NCBI RefSeq assembly: GCF_039522525.1
Contig: NZ_BAAADO010000001.1
Span: 186,001 to 250,000 of the forward strand
Length of the DNA: 64,000 nucleotides
Direction: 5' to 3'
Source of the DNA: Salinibacillus aidingensis
GTDB lineage: Bacteria; Bacillota; Bacilli; Bacillales; Alkalibacillaceae
In this document: positions 43,521 through 52,728 of the stretch, one piece after another
Numbering within the stretch: the stretch's first letter is position 1
Layout of the letters: each line of letters starts with the position of its first letter
Notes under the pieces: generated by a model
Told to the model about the DNA's origin: nothing
What the model saw: the letters and a program-made list of their open reading frames with translations, nothing else
Database searches by the model: none
Made by a program: the position numbers and the translations under genes

Positions 43521-45281
43521 TTACAAGTTTCCCGGAATCGTAAACATAAAGGTTGTTCCTTCATTGCGTTTACTGTGTACGTCAATTGACCCATTATGAG
43601 CGTCTACGATATTTTTTGCAATCGCTAACCCCAATCCAGTTCCAGTATTCCCCATCTTCTTCACCCTCGATTTGTCTCCTTTATAAAAGCGTTCAAATAC
43701 AAAGGGTAAGTCTTCTTCCGGGATACCAGTTCCGGAATCCTCCACACTGAACTCGATTTGATCTTCAACTGCATGCACGTGTAATTGAACCTCTCCACCC
43801 GTGTCGCTGTGACGAATAGCATTATCAATAAGGTTCGTCAGCACTTGCTCCATACGATCAGGATCGATACGCACGATCATTGTTTCCAGGTTAAAGTCAT
43901 GCTTCAAGTTAATATCTTTCTCCTGAGTCATTCCTTTAAACTTATTAACCACTTTATTTAAAAAGGATTCCAGTTCAATTTCCTGTATATTAAGCTGTAT
44001 ATGTCCAGCTTCCATTCTTGCCAGATCCAGCAGCTCATTTACGAGTCTGCCCATACGCAGGGATTCATCATGAATAATCTGAGCAAGCTCATTTTTCTCC
44101 TCTTTTGAGTCAGCCACTCCATCCACAATGGCTTCACTGTATCCCTGCAGCATTGAAATCGGTGTTCTTAGTTCATGGGAAACATTTGCAATAAAGTCTT
44201 TTCTTAGTTTATCAAGCTGTCTTTCTTCCGTCATATCCCTTATAACTGCAACAGCTCCCCGAATATAAAGCTGATCGTATAAAGGGGACATGATTACGAC
44301 GAATGATCTTCCCTGCAGGTGAAATTCCTGTGTGACTTCTTCCTGCTCAGATGCAATTACCCGTTCCAACGTTGATTGCAGCTCCAAGGGTGTTGCTTCT
44401 TCACCAGCCTGCTTTCCATTTTCATAAGTCAATAATGATAGAAAGCGCTCAGCTGGAGGATTCGTAACGAGCATTTCCCCACTGCGATTAAAGGTAATGA
44501 CACCATCCGCCATGGAAGAGAGAATACTGGACAGCTGTTCCTTTTCCTGATTTAACGCCTGAATGTGGTATTTTAATTGTCTGCCCATACGATTAAACGC
44601 AATGGCTAATTCTCCAATTTCATCTCTGGTTAAAATCGGTACTTTTGTATGAAATTCGCCTTTTGCCAATTCTAAAGCTGCCTTACGCATCTTTATTAGA
44701 GGCGCGGTAATTCTGGTTGATAAAAAGAACGCAAAAAATGTTGTTAAAACAATGGCAATACCTGCAGCTACAAAAATAAGTGTTGTTGTCTGGGAAGTGG
44801 TTTCTTTTACAATGTCCAGTGATTCATAAACAAATACTGCACCTTCCCTGTTCTCAAAAGGTTGTCCTACGATAAGAATTTCACGATCTGTTTCTGGTAA
44901 GGTTGTCTTTTGATAGGTTGAATCCTCATGGTTCAATACCTGCTTAAATTCCTCATTTGAATAAAACCAATTGATATCCAGGCTTTCCAGCTCCTGATCG
45001 TTACTTGATGAAATCCAATAGTCCCCTCGGCTGAATACTAAAACCACTCGTTTGGATGGATCGGTAATTTGCTCTATGGTTGAGGTCATCAGACTACGAT
45101 TATCATTTCCATTTATAATGCTTATAACTTTTTCTGTATCCTGTTCCAGCTCTTCTCTTGCCTGCGTCTCATGAAAATTTTGAAAGAACTGCAGCAAAAA
45201 AATCGTCAGGGTAAGGAGCACAAAAGAGAAAAAAAGTAAAATGGTAAACCATAGTTTAACAACAACACTTCTCCAGAACAT
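43521..45281 (-). CDS. resE: Sensor histidine kinase ResE
   Basis: ResE senses oxygen limitation or redox state and phosphorylates ResD. The 586-residue protein has two membrane helices (about 8-28 and 165-185) around an extracytoplasmic domain, a HAMP linker after the second, a PAS-like domain (about 250-340), the histidine box NVSHELRTPISM near 365, and the ATP-binding N, D, F and G boxes (DNAIRHSDTG, DSGTGIPEEDLPFVF, GTGLGLAI). It starts by overlapping the resD stop codon (TAATG). A strong terminator follows. Confidence 0.96.
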   Translation of the reverse strand: MFWRSVVVKLWFTILLFFSFVLLTLTIFLLQFFQNFHETQAREELEQDTEKVISIINGNDNRSLMTSTIEQITDPSKRVVLVFSRGDYWISSSNDQELESLDINWFYSNEEFKQVLNHEDSTYQKTTLPETDREILIVGQPFENREGAVFVYESLDIVKETTSQTTTLIFVAAGIAIVLTTFFAFFLSTRITAPLIKMRKAALELAKGEFHTKVPILTRDEIGELAIAFNRMGRQLKYHIQALNQEKEQLSSILSSMADGVITFNRSGEMLVTNPPAERFLSLLTYENGKQAGEEATPLELQSTLERVIASEQEEVTQEFHLQGRSFVVIMSPLYDQLYIRGAVAVIRDMTEERQLDKLRKDFIANVSHELRTPISMLQGYSEAIVDGVADSKEEKNELAQIIHDESLRMGRLVNELLDLARMEAGHIQLNIQEIELESFLNKVVNKFKGMTQEKDINLKHDFNLETMIVRIDPDRMEQVLTNLIDNAIRHSDTGGEVQLHVHAVEDQIEFSVEDSGTGIPEEDLPFVFERFYKGDKSRVKKMGNTGTGLGLAIAKNIVDAHNGSIDVHSKRNEGTTFMFTIPGNL

Positions 45282-45997
45282 TACTCTTGCTCAACCTCGA
45301 ATTTATACCCGACACCCCAGACAGTAACAATCATTTTTGCAGCATCCTTTGAAACTTTATTTAATTTCTCTCTTAGCCTTTTGACATGAGTATCAACTGT
45401 TCTCAAATCACCAAAAAACTCATAATTCCATACCTCTTTTAATAAATCTTCTCTGGCGAACACTTTGTCCGGTGATCTTGCCAGGAAAAAGAGCAGTTCA
45501 TATTCTTTTGGTGTTAAACTGACTTCTTTATCATCGGCTGTAACCCTATGAGCATCCTTTTGAATTGTGAGATGCGGGAACACAAGCACATCACTGGTTT
45601 TAGTCTGAGTCTGCACAAAATTGGTTGTTGAGGAACGTCTAAGTAAAGCCTTTACTCGCAAAACAACTTCTCTTGGACTGAAAGGTTTTACGATATAATC
45701 ATCTGCACCAACCTCAAGTCCGTGAACACGGTTCGCTTCTTCCCCTTTAGCCGTCAGCATAATAACAGGCGTACTTTTCTTTTCCCGAAGCTCTGTACAA
45801 ACCTCTTCACCATCCATACCAGGCATCATGAGATCAAGTAATATTAAATCGTAGTCGTCTTCCAACGCTTTTTGAAGAGCTTCTTTTCCATCCTCTGCTT
45901 CCTCAATTTGAAAGTCTTCTCTTTCCAGGTACATCTTTAATAGCCGTCTGATTCTTTCTTCATCATCAACTACCAGAATTTTCGCATTCTGTTCCAT
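45281..45997 (-). CDS. resD: Response regulator ResD
   Basis: ResD is an OmpR-family regulator that activates anaerobic respiration and cytochrome genes. The 238-residue protein has a receiver domain with the acidic pair DDEE near 10, the phospho-acceptor Asp in LLDLMMPGMDGEEV near 54 and K in MLTAKGEE, then a winged-helix domain (about 135-235) ending in RTVDTHVKRLREKLNK. A TTG two codons upstream is possible. GGGGGG nine bases before the ATG at 45997 favours the ATG. It follows resC by 35 bases. Confidence 0.96.
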   Translation of the reverse strand: MEQNAKILVVDDEERIRRLLKMYLEREDFQIEEAEDGKEALQKALEDDYDLILLDLMMPGMDGEEVCTELREKKSTPVIMLTAKGEEANRVHGLEVGADDYIVKPFSPREVVLRVKALLRRSSTTNFVQTQTKTSDVLVFPHLTIQKDAHRVTADDKEVSLTPKEYELLFFLARSPDKVFAREDLLKEVWNYEFFGDLRTVDTHVKRLREKLNKVSKDAAKMIVTVWGVGYKFEVEQE

Positions 45998-46038
45998 TCT
46001 CAATATCCCCCCTTAACGTAGCTTAAAAATCCGTGAAT

Positions 46039-47223
46039 TTAAGATGCATAAGAGTGCAATCCGGAAATAACAAGGTTTACAACAACCAGGTTAAACATAA
46101 TAATGGCAAAACCAATGACGGCCAGCCACGCTGATTTCTCCCCATGCCATCCTCTTGATAACCGCAGATGCAGGAAGGCTGCATAGAAAAACCAGGTAAT
46201 AAGAGCCCAGACTTCCTTAGGATCCCATCCCCAGAAACGGTCCCAGGCCTCCTGCGCCCATATGGACGCGAATATAAGACCGCCTAAAGTGAAGACTGGA
46301 AAGCCTATCGTTACAGCACGATAAGTAATCTCATCCAACAGCTCAGGATTTGACTTTTTAACACGTGGCTGAAGAGCTGCTGTAATTCTTTTTCGAAAAA
46401 TAAGTCTTAACAGGCCGTATAATACCAGACCGCCAAGCAGTGACCAGATAAGAGAATTCAATTTACGCCCCGCTTCTGCTCCATTCATCCAGCCAGGTGC
46501 TTTAAACAAAGGTGACATTTTATCCTCAGTCAGCATTACCCCGTCATTAGGAGCGGCAATCGCCGGCATACTGTACACTACAGTTGTTTCTGTTTCTGAA
46601 TGTTGAAATTCTATGCTGTAATCCATTGCACCGAAAGTAGTAGAGACAGCCACAAAAGCAATCACACTCAAAATCGAATACATAATAAACTCCAGCCAAA
46701 AAGTCTTCTTACTTCTTACGGTCTGGTCAACTTGTCGAATTAAATAAATTAATCCTGCACCAAAGCTTACAGCCAGAATGCCTTCACCAAGAGAAACGGT
46801 TGTCACATGGATATATAACCAATGAGATTTCAAGGACGGTACTAACGGTGAAATCTCCTGCGGGAATACACTCGCATAACCGATGACAACTACGGATACA
46901 GGTAAAATAAACAATCCTAATAAGTCAACCTTGTAAATGAAATACAAAATAATAAACGCAAAGACCAGCATCATGCCAAAGAACGTCATGTACTCAAACA
47001 TATTGCTGACTGGAGCGTGATGGCTGGCAATCCACCGGGTTATAAAATAGCCAATCTGGGATATAAATCCAATGATGGTTAAGACAATCCCCACCGTTCC
47101 TGCCTTGGTCTGTTTATGCTCCTTATTTTTATCTCTTATGGTAAATGCAAAGAAAACGATAGCCACCATATAGATGATAAATGATGCAAATAAAAAGTTG
47201 CTGCTTATCGATACATAATCCAT
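46039..47223 (-). CDS. resC: Cytochrome c maturation protein ResC (CcsA type)
   Basis: ResC, a CcsA-type protein with heme-handling WWD motif, delivers heme to apocytochrome c with ResB. The 394-residue membrane protein contains the tryptophan-rich AQEAWDRFWGWDPKEVWALITWFFYAAF segment near residue 315 (quoted only as short family landmark WGWDPKEVW), and conserved histidines in helices around it. About eight membrane helices are visible. AAGGAGG precedes the ATG. It belongs to the resABCDE operon and serves QcrC and other c-type cytochromes. Confidence 0.94.
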   Translation of the reverse strand: MDYVSISSNFLFASFIIYMVAIVFFAFTIRDKNKEHKQTKAGTVGIVLTIIGFISQIGYFITRWIASHHAPVSNMFEYMTFFGMMLVFAFIILYFIYKVDLLGLFILPVSVVVIGYASVFPQEISPLVPSLKSHWLYIHVTTVSLGEGILAVSFGAGLIYLIRQVDQTVRSKKTFWLEFIMYSILSVIAFVAVSTTFGAMDYSIEFQHSETETTVVYSMPAIAAPNDGVMLTEDKMSPLFKAPGWMNGAEAGRKLNSLIWSLLGGLVLYGLLRLIFRKRITAALQPRVKKSNPELLDEITYRAVTIGFPVFTLGGLIFASIWAQEAWDRFWGWDPKEVWALITWFFYAAFLHLRLSRGWHGEKSAWLAVIGFAIIMFNLVVVNLVISGLHSYAS

Positions 47224-47250
47224 AATGATGATCCTCCTTAAATGCTACTG

Positions 47251-48879
47251 CTACTTCAATTCCTGCTGATCATCCGGAATGTTAAAATCTGTTCCTTCCA
47301 GGGACGATTCAATATCTTTTTTCAAGCCATACCAGTTTTTATTGGTATGTGCCGCTATCCATACCTCATTTTCCCTCGGATGGATCCAAACTCTGCGGTG
47401 GTACCAATACATGCCCTGGACAACGCCAATCATGAATATAATCGCTCCAACCGCGAAAAATGGAAGGGTGTGATCCCGTTTTACTGTCAATCCTGTCACA
47501 TCCCTCATATCCACACCTGTAATACTAATCTTGTACTGATTATTATTATGAGGATTTAAATTTGCTCCTATGGTCAGGAAATTCACTTCATAATCTTCAA
47601 TATCAGGACCATACACAAAGAAAATAAAAGCAGGTTTCTTAGGATATTTTGATTTGGTATCAGGCACTCCCTCTTCCATGAAAAATTCCGGGAAATAATC
47701 GTCCACAACAACCCGATATCCATTTCCAAGGTCATACTCTTTTTTAGGGTTGTTCATATCAAAGGTGAATTCCCCAATAGGTGATTCGTTTTCATCATCA
47801 CTGAGATGCAGCTTAAATGACATAGATTGAAATTCGTTCAATTGATAACTTGCCTGATATAATGAAATGTCCTCTACTGTTAACGGTTCATTAACACGAA
47901 TTTCCCCTTCATTAACTTTTGTTAACTCCGGATCCTGCCCTGGAATGGTATCTCCCTTCACTTTATAAATTTCAGCCTTCGTTTCATAATTACTTGGAAT
48001 CATTTCTCCATTTTTTTTGATTGCTTCGGCATATCTTTCATCGTTTTCATCATATACATCCATTATAAAGTCGTTGTTTTTTATAAAGTACTGACCGTCT
48101 GTTTGCGGGATGAGCTTCGTTTCTCCTTCTCTTACCCAAACATAATCTTCAATATAAAAGAAGGACATCGAGCGTAGTATAGCAGCGATCAGTACGATAA
48201 TTAACCCAATATGATTCACATATGGTCCCCATCTGGAGAACCGGCCTTTTTCTGCTAAAATATGTCCGTTCTCTTCAGATATCCTGTAACGTTTCTTTTT
48301 CAGACGGGAGACAACCTGATCGATGTCCGCCTGCTTTACGTTTTCCGTTTTTCCAAATAAACGCTGTCTGCGGATAAAATTACTGTGCCGTTTCGGTTTT
48401 TGTCGTTTTAAAGCACGATATAACGGAACAACACGATCAATACTGCAAATGACCAGAGATACTCCGATGGATGCAATTAAGAGTATATACCACCAGGAGG
48501 AATACAGGTTATGAAATCCCAGTTGATAATAAATTTGACCAAATAATCCGTATTCATCTCTGTAATGATCAGCTGCTTCAACATTTTGAGGTATGTACAT
48601 TTCCTGGGGCAGAATCGTACCAATAATGGATGCAATCAGGGTTAATACGATTAACCAGACCCCTACTTTTACAGAAGAAAAGAAAATCCAGATTTTGTCG
48701 ACCACCGTCTGGTTTCTGGTTTTGGATCTTCTTGCACTTCCTTCATAACGCATATTTAAAAGCTTACTTTTTTCATTTCCATCAATGTGCTGATTTCGTT
48801 CAATAGGTTTTCCACAAGCCTCACATAAAACAGTGCCTTCCGGGTTTACGTGCCCGCATTCGCATTTTATTTCATTCAT
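47251..48879 (-). CDS. resB: Cytochrome c maturation protein ResB
   Basis: ResB is the partner of ResC in system II cytochrome c maturation. The 542-residue protein begins with a cysteine pair motif (CECGHVNPEGTVLCEACG, a likely zinc ribbon at residues 5-22), then membrane helices near 65-85, 130-150 and 220-240, and a large extracytoplasmic part that ends in a last helix near 475-495. AAAAGGATG precedes the ATG. It lies between resA and resC. Its length and zinc-ribbon start match Bacillus ResB. Confidence 0.93.
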   Translation of the reverse strand: MNEIKCECGHVNPEGTVLCEACGKPIERNQHIDGNEKSKLLNMRYEGSARRSKTRNQTVVDKIWIFFSSVKVGVWLIVLTLIASIIGTILPQEMYIPQNVEAADHYRDEYGLFGQIYYQLGFHNLYSSWWYILLIASIGVSLVICSIDRVVPLYRALKRQKPKRHSNFIRRQRLFGKTENVKQADIDQVVSRLKKKRYRISEENGHILAEKGRFSRWGPYVNHIGLIIVLIAAILRSMSFFYIEDYVWVREGETKLIPQTDGQYFIKNNDFIMDVYDENDERYAEAIKKNGEMIPSNYETKAEIYKVKGDTIPGQDPELTKVNEGEIRVNEPLTVEDISLYQASYQLNEFQSMSFKLHLSDDENESPIGEFTFDMNNPKKEYDLGNGYRVVVDDYFPEFFMEEGVPDTKSKYPKKPAFIFFVYGPDIEDYEVNFLTIGANLNPHNNNQYKISITGVDMRDVTGLTVKRDHTLPFFAVGAIIFMIGVVQGMYWYHRRVWIHPRENEVWIAAHTNKNWYGLKKDIESSLEGTDFNIPDDQQELK

Positions 48880-48894
48880 CCGTACTCATCCTTT

Positions 48895-49443
48895 TTATTT
48901 CTCACTCTCTGGTACAATCTCATTTAAATACCCTTCAAGCCGGTCCAGTGTTAATGCTCCCAATACCTGTCTTTCAACTGTACCGTCCGGATTAATAAAG
49001 AATGATGCCGGGAGATCAAAGACACCATAAGCTTCCATTACTGTACCGTTTTTATCATGAACAATGGGAAATGTGAGATGATTCTTGTCAATCCAGTTTC
49101 TGATACGCAGTTTCGTTGCATCAAGACTTACAGCTACAATCTCTACACCTTTTTCTTTATATTCAGGATACAGTTTTTGCATATAAGGCATTTCCTCTTT
49201 ACAAGGGTCGCAATAAGTGGCCCAGAAATTCACCATGACCCCTTTCCCTTTTAAATCCTCCGACAAATGAATTGCACCTTCTCCATTTACCTGCTCAAGC
49301 TCAAAAGGAGGTGCCTGGTCACCATCTGCTACCGCCTCTTTGTCCTTCATGAAGTTGGAAACCAATGCAAAAACGACAGCACCAAGTAAGATGGCTAACA
49401 CAATACTTCTGAATATAAATCGCTTCTTTTTCTTATTGGACAT
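48895..49443 (-). CDS. resA: Thiol-disulfide oxidoreductase ResA
   Basis: ResA reduces the cysteines of apocytochrome c before heme attachment. The 182-residue protein has an N-terminal membrane anchor (about residues 9-28) and a thioredoxin fold with the redox motif CDPC in NFWATYCDPCKEEMPY near 73-80, then VAVSLDA and a cis-proline segment. AAAGGGAG precedes the ATG. It is the first gene of resABCDE. A TATAAT-like -10 lies 24 bases upstream of the ATG at 49467-49472, but no matching -35 is visible. Confidence 0.95.
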   Translation of the reverse strand: MSNKKKKRFIFRSIVLAILLGAVVFALVSNFMKDKEAVADGDQAPPFELEQVNGEGAIHLSEDLKGKGVMVNFWATYCDPCKEEMPYMQKLYPEYKEKGVEIVAVSLDATKLRIRNWIDKNHLTFPIVHDKNGTVMEAYGVFDLPASFFINPDGTVERQVLGALTLDRLEGYLNEIVPESEK

Positions 49444-49511
49444 ACGCAGACCACTCCCTTTGGGTCATTATACGACGAAGTGAATTACCGTTTTGTAACA
49501 AATTATGAAAA

Positions 49512-50246
49512 TTATTTAACATTTTTTTCTGCATAAGTTTTTAATTGCTTGATTTCATGAGGAGTAAGCTCCCGATAATCCCCCGGGTTCATTCCATGCA
49601 GGTTCAGAAAACCATACCTTTCCCTCTTGAGTTTTAAAACCGGGTAGCCTAAGGACTCCATCATCCTCCTGATCTGCCGGTTTTTCCCTTCATGTAATGT
49701 GATTTCTAATATGGCTCTGTTTTTCTTATGATCTACGGACAAAATCCGATGTTTAATGGCTTTCAGATTTTCACCCTTATCGTTTATTCCTGACTTCAGT
49801 GGTTTTAAATCCTCTGGTGCAGGAATTCCCTCTACTTTTGCAATATAAACTTTATCCAGCTGATATCTCGGGTGCATAAGCTGTTGGGCAAAATCACCAT
49901 CATTCGTTAGAAGCAATATCCCTGAAGTATCGTAGTCAAGTCTTCCTATTGGAAAAATTCTTTCTTCTATTTCAGGAAGTAAGTCTGTGACCACTTTACG
50001 ATTCCGGTCATCTTTCACACTTGAAATGACACCTCTGGGTTTATAAAGAAGAAGATAGATAGGTTCTTCCTTTTCAAGAGGGATATTGTTTACTTCGATT
50101 GTATCATCAGGCTTTACTTTTGTCCCCAATTCGGTTACTGTTTTTCCGTTAACTTTAACCTTACCTTCCGTAATTAACGCTTCTGCTTTTCGTCTGGATG
50201 TATATCCACTTTTAGCAATCGCTTTTTGAAGTCTTTCCAATTCCAT
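49512..50246 (-). CDS. rluB: Ribosomal large subunit pseudouridine synthase B
   Basis: RluB isomerises a specific uridine in 23S rRNA to pseudouridine. The 244-residue protein has an N-terminal S4 RNA-binding domain (MELERLQKAIAKSGYTSRRKAEAL) and the catalytic domain with GRLDYDTSGILLLTNDG near residue 100, containing the catalytic Asp. Near the C-terminus, KNRQIRRM is typical of the RsuA/RluB group. GGCAGGTG precedes the ATG. It lies between resA and the spmB hairpin, as in B. subtilis (ypuL). Confidence 0.95.
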   Translation of the reverse strand: MELERLQKAIAKSGYTSRRKAEALITEGKVKVNGKTVTELGTKVKPDDTIEVNNIPLEKEEPIYLLLYKPRGVISSVKDDRNRKVVTDLLPEIEERIFPIGRLDYDTSGILLLTNDGDFAQQLMHPRYQLDKVYIAKVEGIPAPEDLKPLKSGINDKGENLKAIKHRILSVDHKKNRAILEITLHEGKNRQIRRMMESLGYPVLKLKRERYGFLNLHGMNPGDYRELTPHEIKQLKTYAEKNVK

Positions 50247-50287
50247 AATGTCACCTGCCCTTGATGTTTAATCATTCGATATGTAAG

Positions 50288-50313
50288 AAAGCGTTAACCA
50301 TTGTTAACGCTTT
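50288..50313 (-). terminator. Hairpin overlapping the spmB stop, probable terminator
   Basis: A perfect 11-bp inverted repeat (50288-50298 and 50303-50313) with a 4-base loop overlaps the spmB stop codon. The minus-strand tail is only weakly T-rich, so this may be an attenuator between spmB and rluB. Confidence 0.6.
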
Positions 50314-50845
50314 AGAATCCAAAGATATAAGTACATATCATAATCGATGCTATTATACCAATAAGGTCAGCTAAGAGTCCAACTTTAAGCGCATCCCCCA
50401 TCTTTTTTATTCCAACAGCACCAAAATAGACAGTTAGAACATAAAGGGTCGTATCTGTACTTCCCTGCATAGTGGAAGCTAGCTTTCCAATAAAAGAATC
50501 AGGTCCAAATTCCTTTATTAAATCAGTGGTAACAGCCAGTGCAGCTGTTCCGGATATAGGACGAACAGCTGCAAGAGGAACAATATCGCTGGGTATTCCC
50601 AGTATTTGCAGCAAGGGGGAAATTAATGCAACAAAACCCTCCATCGCTCCTGACGCTCGAAAGATGGATATGGCAACAATCATTCCTAACAAAAAAGGAA
50701 GAAGGGATATAGCCATGCGCACCCCTTCTTTACCCCCTTCCACAAATGTTTCATAGGTTGGAACCTTCCTAATTGTCCCTGCAATCAGCACGATTAATAT
50801 AATAAACGGGATAATCCATGTACTAATAGTCGTTATCACACTCAT
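50312..50845 (-). CDS. spmB: Spore maturation protein B
   Basis: SpmB acts with SpmA in spore core dehydration. The 177-residue membrane protein has five or so hydrophobic helices and a GxxP-rich middle (GIPSDIVPLAAVRPISGTAAL) typical of the nucleoside recognition-like Gate domain family. It overlaps spmA by four bases (ATGA), so the two are translationally coupled. It is the last gene of the dacB-spmA-spmB operon. A hairpin overlaps its stop codon. Confidence 0.94.
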   Translation of the reverse strand: MSVITTISTWIIPFIILIVLIAGTIRKVPTYETFVEGGKEGVRMAISLLPFLLGMIVAISIFRASGAMEGFVALISPLLQILGIPSDIVPLAAVRPISGTAALAVTTDLIKEFGPDSFIGKLASTMQGSTDTTLYVLTVYFGAVGIKKMGDALKVGLLADLIGIIASIMICTYIFGF

Positions 50846-51435
50846 GACTTATTCCTCCGTACCCTTCGATAATAGAAAAAACGGTCCACACAAAGGGCGC
50901 CAATGGTTGAAATGCCCGTAGCAAGAATGGTTGTCCCTACAATTTCTGTTGGATTGGCAGAGTCGTATTGCATTCGAATAGCAATGACAGTTGTGGGAAT
51001 TAAAGTAACACTTGAGGTATTTAAGGCCAGAAATGTAACCATTGACCGTGAAGCCTCAGTTGAATCGTTGTTTATCTTTTTCATTTCCTCCATCGCTTTG
51101 ATTCCCAGGGGAGTTGCTGCATTTCCGAGACCGAACAGGTTTGCGGAAAAATTGGATAAAATATATCCCATAGCTGGATGTTCAGGCGGGATTTCCGGGA
51201 ATATCCGTTTAAAAATGGGCTTAAATAAGTTGGCCAGTCCTCTTAACAGACCTGCATTTTCAGCAATTCGCATAATGCCCAGCCAAAAGACCAGTACACT
51301 TATTAATCCAATGGCAAGCATAACCGCTTCATCCGCGCTTTCAAAGATTGCCTCATTCACCTCGTCCATTGTTCCATTAAACATCGCATAAATAATTCCT
51401 GTAACAGCCAGGAAGACCCAGATTAAATTAACCAT
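50842..51435 (-). CDS. spmA: Spore maturation protein A
   Basis: SpmA, the partner of SpmB, is a 197-residue membrane protein with a Gate-type domain and a polar segment NLFGLGNAATPLGIKAMEEM near residue 95. It begins directly after the dacB stop codon. A GGGG motif in the end of dacB serves as the ribosome binding site. Both Spm proteins are needed for low spore water content and heat resistance in B. subtilis. Confidence 0.94.
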   Translation of the reverse strand: MVNLIWVFLAVTGIIYAMFNGTMDEVNEAIFESADEAVMLAIGLISVLVFWLGIMRIAENAGLLRGLANLFKPIFKRIFPEIPPEHPAMGYILSNFSANLFGLGNAATPLGIKAMEEMKKINNDSTEASRSMVTFLALNTSSVTLIPTTVIAIRMQYDSANPTEIVGTTILATGISTIGALCVDRFFYYRRVRRNKS

Positions 51436-52545
51436 TTATAAAACCCCATTTAACTGATGAAATAAGTCTTTTACTTTATCAAACAGGCTTTCCTCTTTTG
51501 GCAGTACGGGCTCTTTAATAATATTTCTCTCTGCTAAAACCTGATCATTTAAGGTATATACTCTTTTTCCGATCACCTCATCATCTGACACTCGAAAATC
51601 TTCTTTTATATAAGTCTTACTTTCTATCTTTTCGGACTCTTTTTTGGATAACGGCAGAACGACAGGGTTTACGATTTCGGCTGACACGGTGCTCCCACCA
51701 GGAAGTGAAAGCTCAATCTGTCCCATATCACGAATCAGCTGTAAATCAAAGGAATTGAACCCCCATTCATACAGATGAGTATGATCATCCCAATCTTTCC
51801 GATCATTTAAAGTCACTACGATTAGCTTCATATCTTCTTTTTCGGCACTGGTAACCAGTGTTCTTCCCGCTTTCCTTGTATAACCGGTTTTTCCGCCAAT
51901 ACAGTAAGGATACCTTGTTAACAGCTTGTTCTTATTGTGCCATGGGAAGCGTTCATTTTCCCCCTTATACTTTTTCGTACCTGATATTTTTGAAAACGTC
52001 TTATTCTGCATGGCATACCTCATTAATAATGCCATGTCATATGCCGTGGAATGATGGCCATCAGCTTCCAGACCATGTGGGTTTGCAAAATGAGAGTCTG
52101 TCATCCCAATCCATTGCGCCTTCTGATTCATCAAATGGGCAAAGCCTGGTATACTGCCTCCTACGTGCTCAGCGATTGCTACGGCAGCGTCATTCCCTGA
52201 CCTGAGCATTAATCCATAAACCAGGTCCTTCAGTTTAACTTTGTCACCCGCATCTAAATAGATCGAGGAGCCTTCTGTTCTCACCGCATTTTCACTCACT
52301 GTGACAGTTTCATTCAAATCACCATGTTCAATGGCTACAATCGCTGTCAGGATTTTCGTAATACTGGCTATACTTTTTTTCTGATGTGCATTCTTATCAA
52401 ATAGAACTCTTCCGGACTCATACTCCATTAATACAGCATTTTCAGCCGAAACTCCAGGTGCAGCATGTGCAGTCGTTGGATACCAGGCAGTATATAGAAA
52501 CGGAAGGATTATGATAATAATGAGCATTTTTTTGATGTTTTTCAA
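51436..52545 (-). CDS. dacB: Sporulation D-alanyl-D-alanine carboxypeptidase (PBP5*)
   Basis: DacB trims peptide side chains in the spore cortex. The 369-residue protein begins with a signal peptide (about residues 1-29, cleavage near AHAA). Penicillin-binding motifs are SITK near 66 (SxxK), SGND near 117 (SxN) and GGKTGYT near 220 (KTG), so the active site is complete. The start is a TTG with GGAGG upstream. It has a sigma-E-like promoter, heads the dacB-spmA-spmB operon and follows the B. subtilis arrangement. Confidence 0.96.
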   Translation of the reverse strand: MKNIKKMLIIIIILPFLYTAWYPTTAHAAPGVSAENAVLMEYESGRVLFDKNAHQKKSIASITKILTAIVAIEHGDLNETVTVSENAVRTEGSSIYLDAGDKVKLKDLVYGLMLRSGNDAAVAIAEHVGGSIPGFAHLMNQKAQWIGMTDSHFANPHGLEADGHHSTAYDMALLMRYAMQNKTFSKISGTKKYKGENERFPWHNKNKLLTRYPYCIGGKTGYTRKAGRTLVTSAEKEDMKLIVVTLNDRKDWDDHTHLYEWGFNSFDLQLIRDMGQIELSLPGGSTVSAEIVNPVVLPLSKKESEKIESKTYIKEDFRVSDDEVIGKRVYTLNDQVLAERNIIKEPVLPKEESLFDKVKDLFHQLNGVL

Positions 52546-52576
52546 AACAAGTCCTCCATTTCATGGTGTTTGTACT

Positions 52577-52605
52577 AAAATATGAAGGAAAGGACGGGCT
52601 TATGA
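52577..52605 (-). promoter_or_regulatory. Sigma-E-like promoter of dacB-spmAB
   Basis: On the minus strand TCATAAG (52605-52599) and CATATTTT (52584-52577) with a 14-base spacer, about 32 bases upstream of the TTG start. B. subtilis dacB is sigma-E dependent. Confidence 0.55.
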
Positions 52606-52684
52606 CAAAAACAGAAGGGAGCATAAAAGTCAAATGCACAGACATGATTCTACTGCAGTTGAAGCCATAAAAAGTCATTAAAAT

Positions 52685-52710
52685 ATCCCTATCCATTTTT
52701 TGATAGGGAT
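52685..52710 (-). terminator. Hairpin after sodF, probable terminator
   Basis: A perfect 9-bp stem (52685-52693 and 52702-52710) with an 8-base loop. The minus-strand tail is ATTTTAATG. It lies about 20 bases past the sodF stop. Confidence 0.6.
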
Positions 52711-52728
52711 CAGTCTGAAGTATCCAAT

